A stretch of DNA of 53,159 nucleotides from Myxococcales bacterium (GTDB lineage Bacteria; Myxococcota_A; Polyangia; Polyangiales; Ga0077539). The notes under the pieces were generated by a model. The model saw only the letters and a program-made list of their open reading frames with translations. It had not been told where the DNA came from and made no database searches. This document shows positions 53,113 to 53,159 of the stretch, piece after piece (positions within the stretch are counted from its first letter, which is position 1; each line of letters starts with the position of its first letter). A program made the position numbers and the translations under genes. The stretch covers positions 1 to 53,159 of the forward strand of contig JAUSAZ010000074.1 of NCBI GenBank assembly GCA_030652255.1. The letters run 5' to 3'.

Positions 53113-53159
53113 CGCGGCGCGCGCTTCGCGGTGCCTTGCTCCTCGGCGCCCGTTGCCGC

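Overview
The window is about 53 kb of very GC-rich DNA (above 70% by eye) with short intergenic gaps and many secreted proteins. The gene content fits a myxobacterium-like member of the Myxococcota, probably in or near the Polyangiales. The evidence is two eukaryote-like Ser/Thr kinases, PEGA and AgmX/PglI domains, MopE-type metal-binding motifs, Cys-rich lipoproteins with Asp/Ala/Gly linkers, an IgGFc-binding-like lipoprotein and a PHP-domain lipoprotein. I saw no rRNA, tRNA, insertion sequence or CRISPR array.

Layout. 1-8.4 kb: the tail of a short-chain dehydrogenase, a secreted beta-propeller-like protein that stays open to the window edge, a 1772-residue kinase-like TPR protein, and an MscS channel with a cyclic-nucleotide-binding domain. 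8.5-15.6 kb: a two-gene ABC exporter, a MopE-type lipoprotein, a heme-oxygenase-like protein, a K+ channel with an RCK domain and a DUF4336-like protein. 15.7-20.2 kb: a co-directional set of kinase, PEGA protein and Cys-rich lipoprotein. 20.2-30 kb: an ABC-type ATPase with a TOPRIM-like partner, two lipoproteins on the other strand, and a 1273-residue STAND-like NTPase with a nuclease-like N-terminus. 30-44.7 kb: more lipoproteins plus housekeeping genes (lnt, trmB, ppa), an alpha/beta hydrolase, a GIDE-like membrane protein, an Hsp70/PATAN/J-like protein and a DUF429 protein. 44.8-53.1 kb: two envelope proteins, then a minus-strand set of SEC-C protein, histidine kinase and a response regulator fused to a PD-(D/E)XK nuclease, with a dynamin-like GTPase diverging from it.

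The most unusual item is the last set. A histidine kinase is translationally coupled (4-base overlap) to a receiver domain whose output is a Mrr-like nuclease instead of a DNA-binding or enzymatic regulator domain. Together with the ATPase/TOPRIM-like pair and the STAND-nuclease protein this gives three separate candidate nucleic-acid-targeting or anti-phage systems in 30 kb. The STAND gene and the sensor half of the histidine kinase look less GC-rich than their surroundings, as would be expected of acquired genes.

A second theme is envelope biology. I count nine predicted lipoproteins, the N-acyltransferase that would complete their maturation (lnt), and an ABC exporter whose periplasmic domain carries a Cys-rich insert resembling the lipoproteins. 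Two inverted-repeat elements sit between convergent genes; one has perfect 56-base arms. All functional calls rest on reading motifs by eye; no database search was run.
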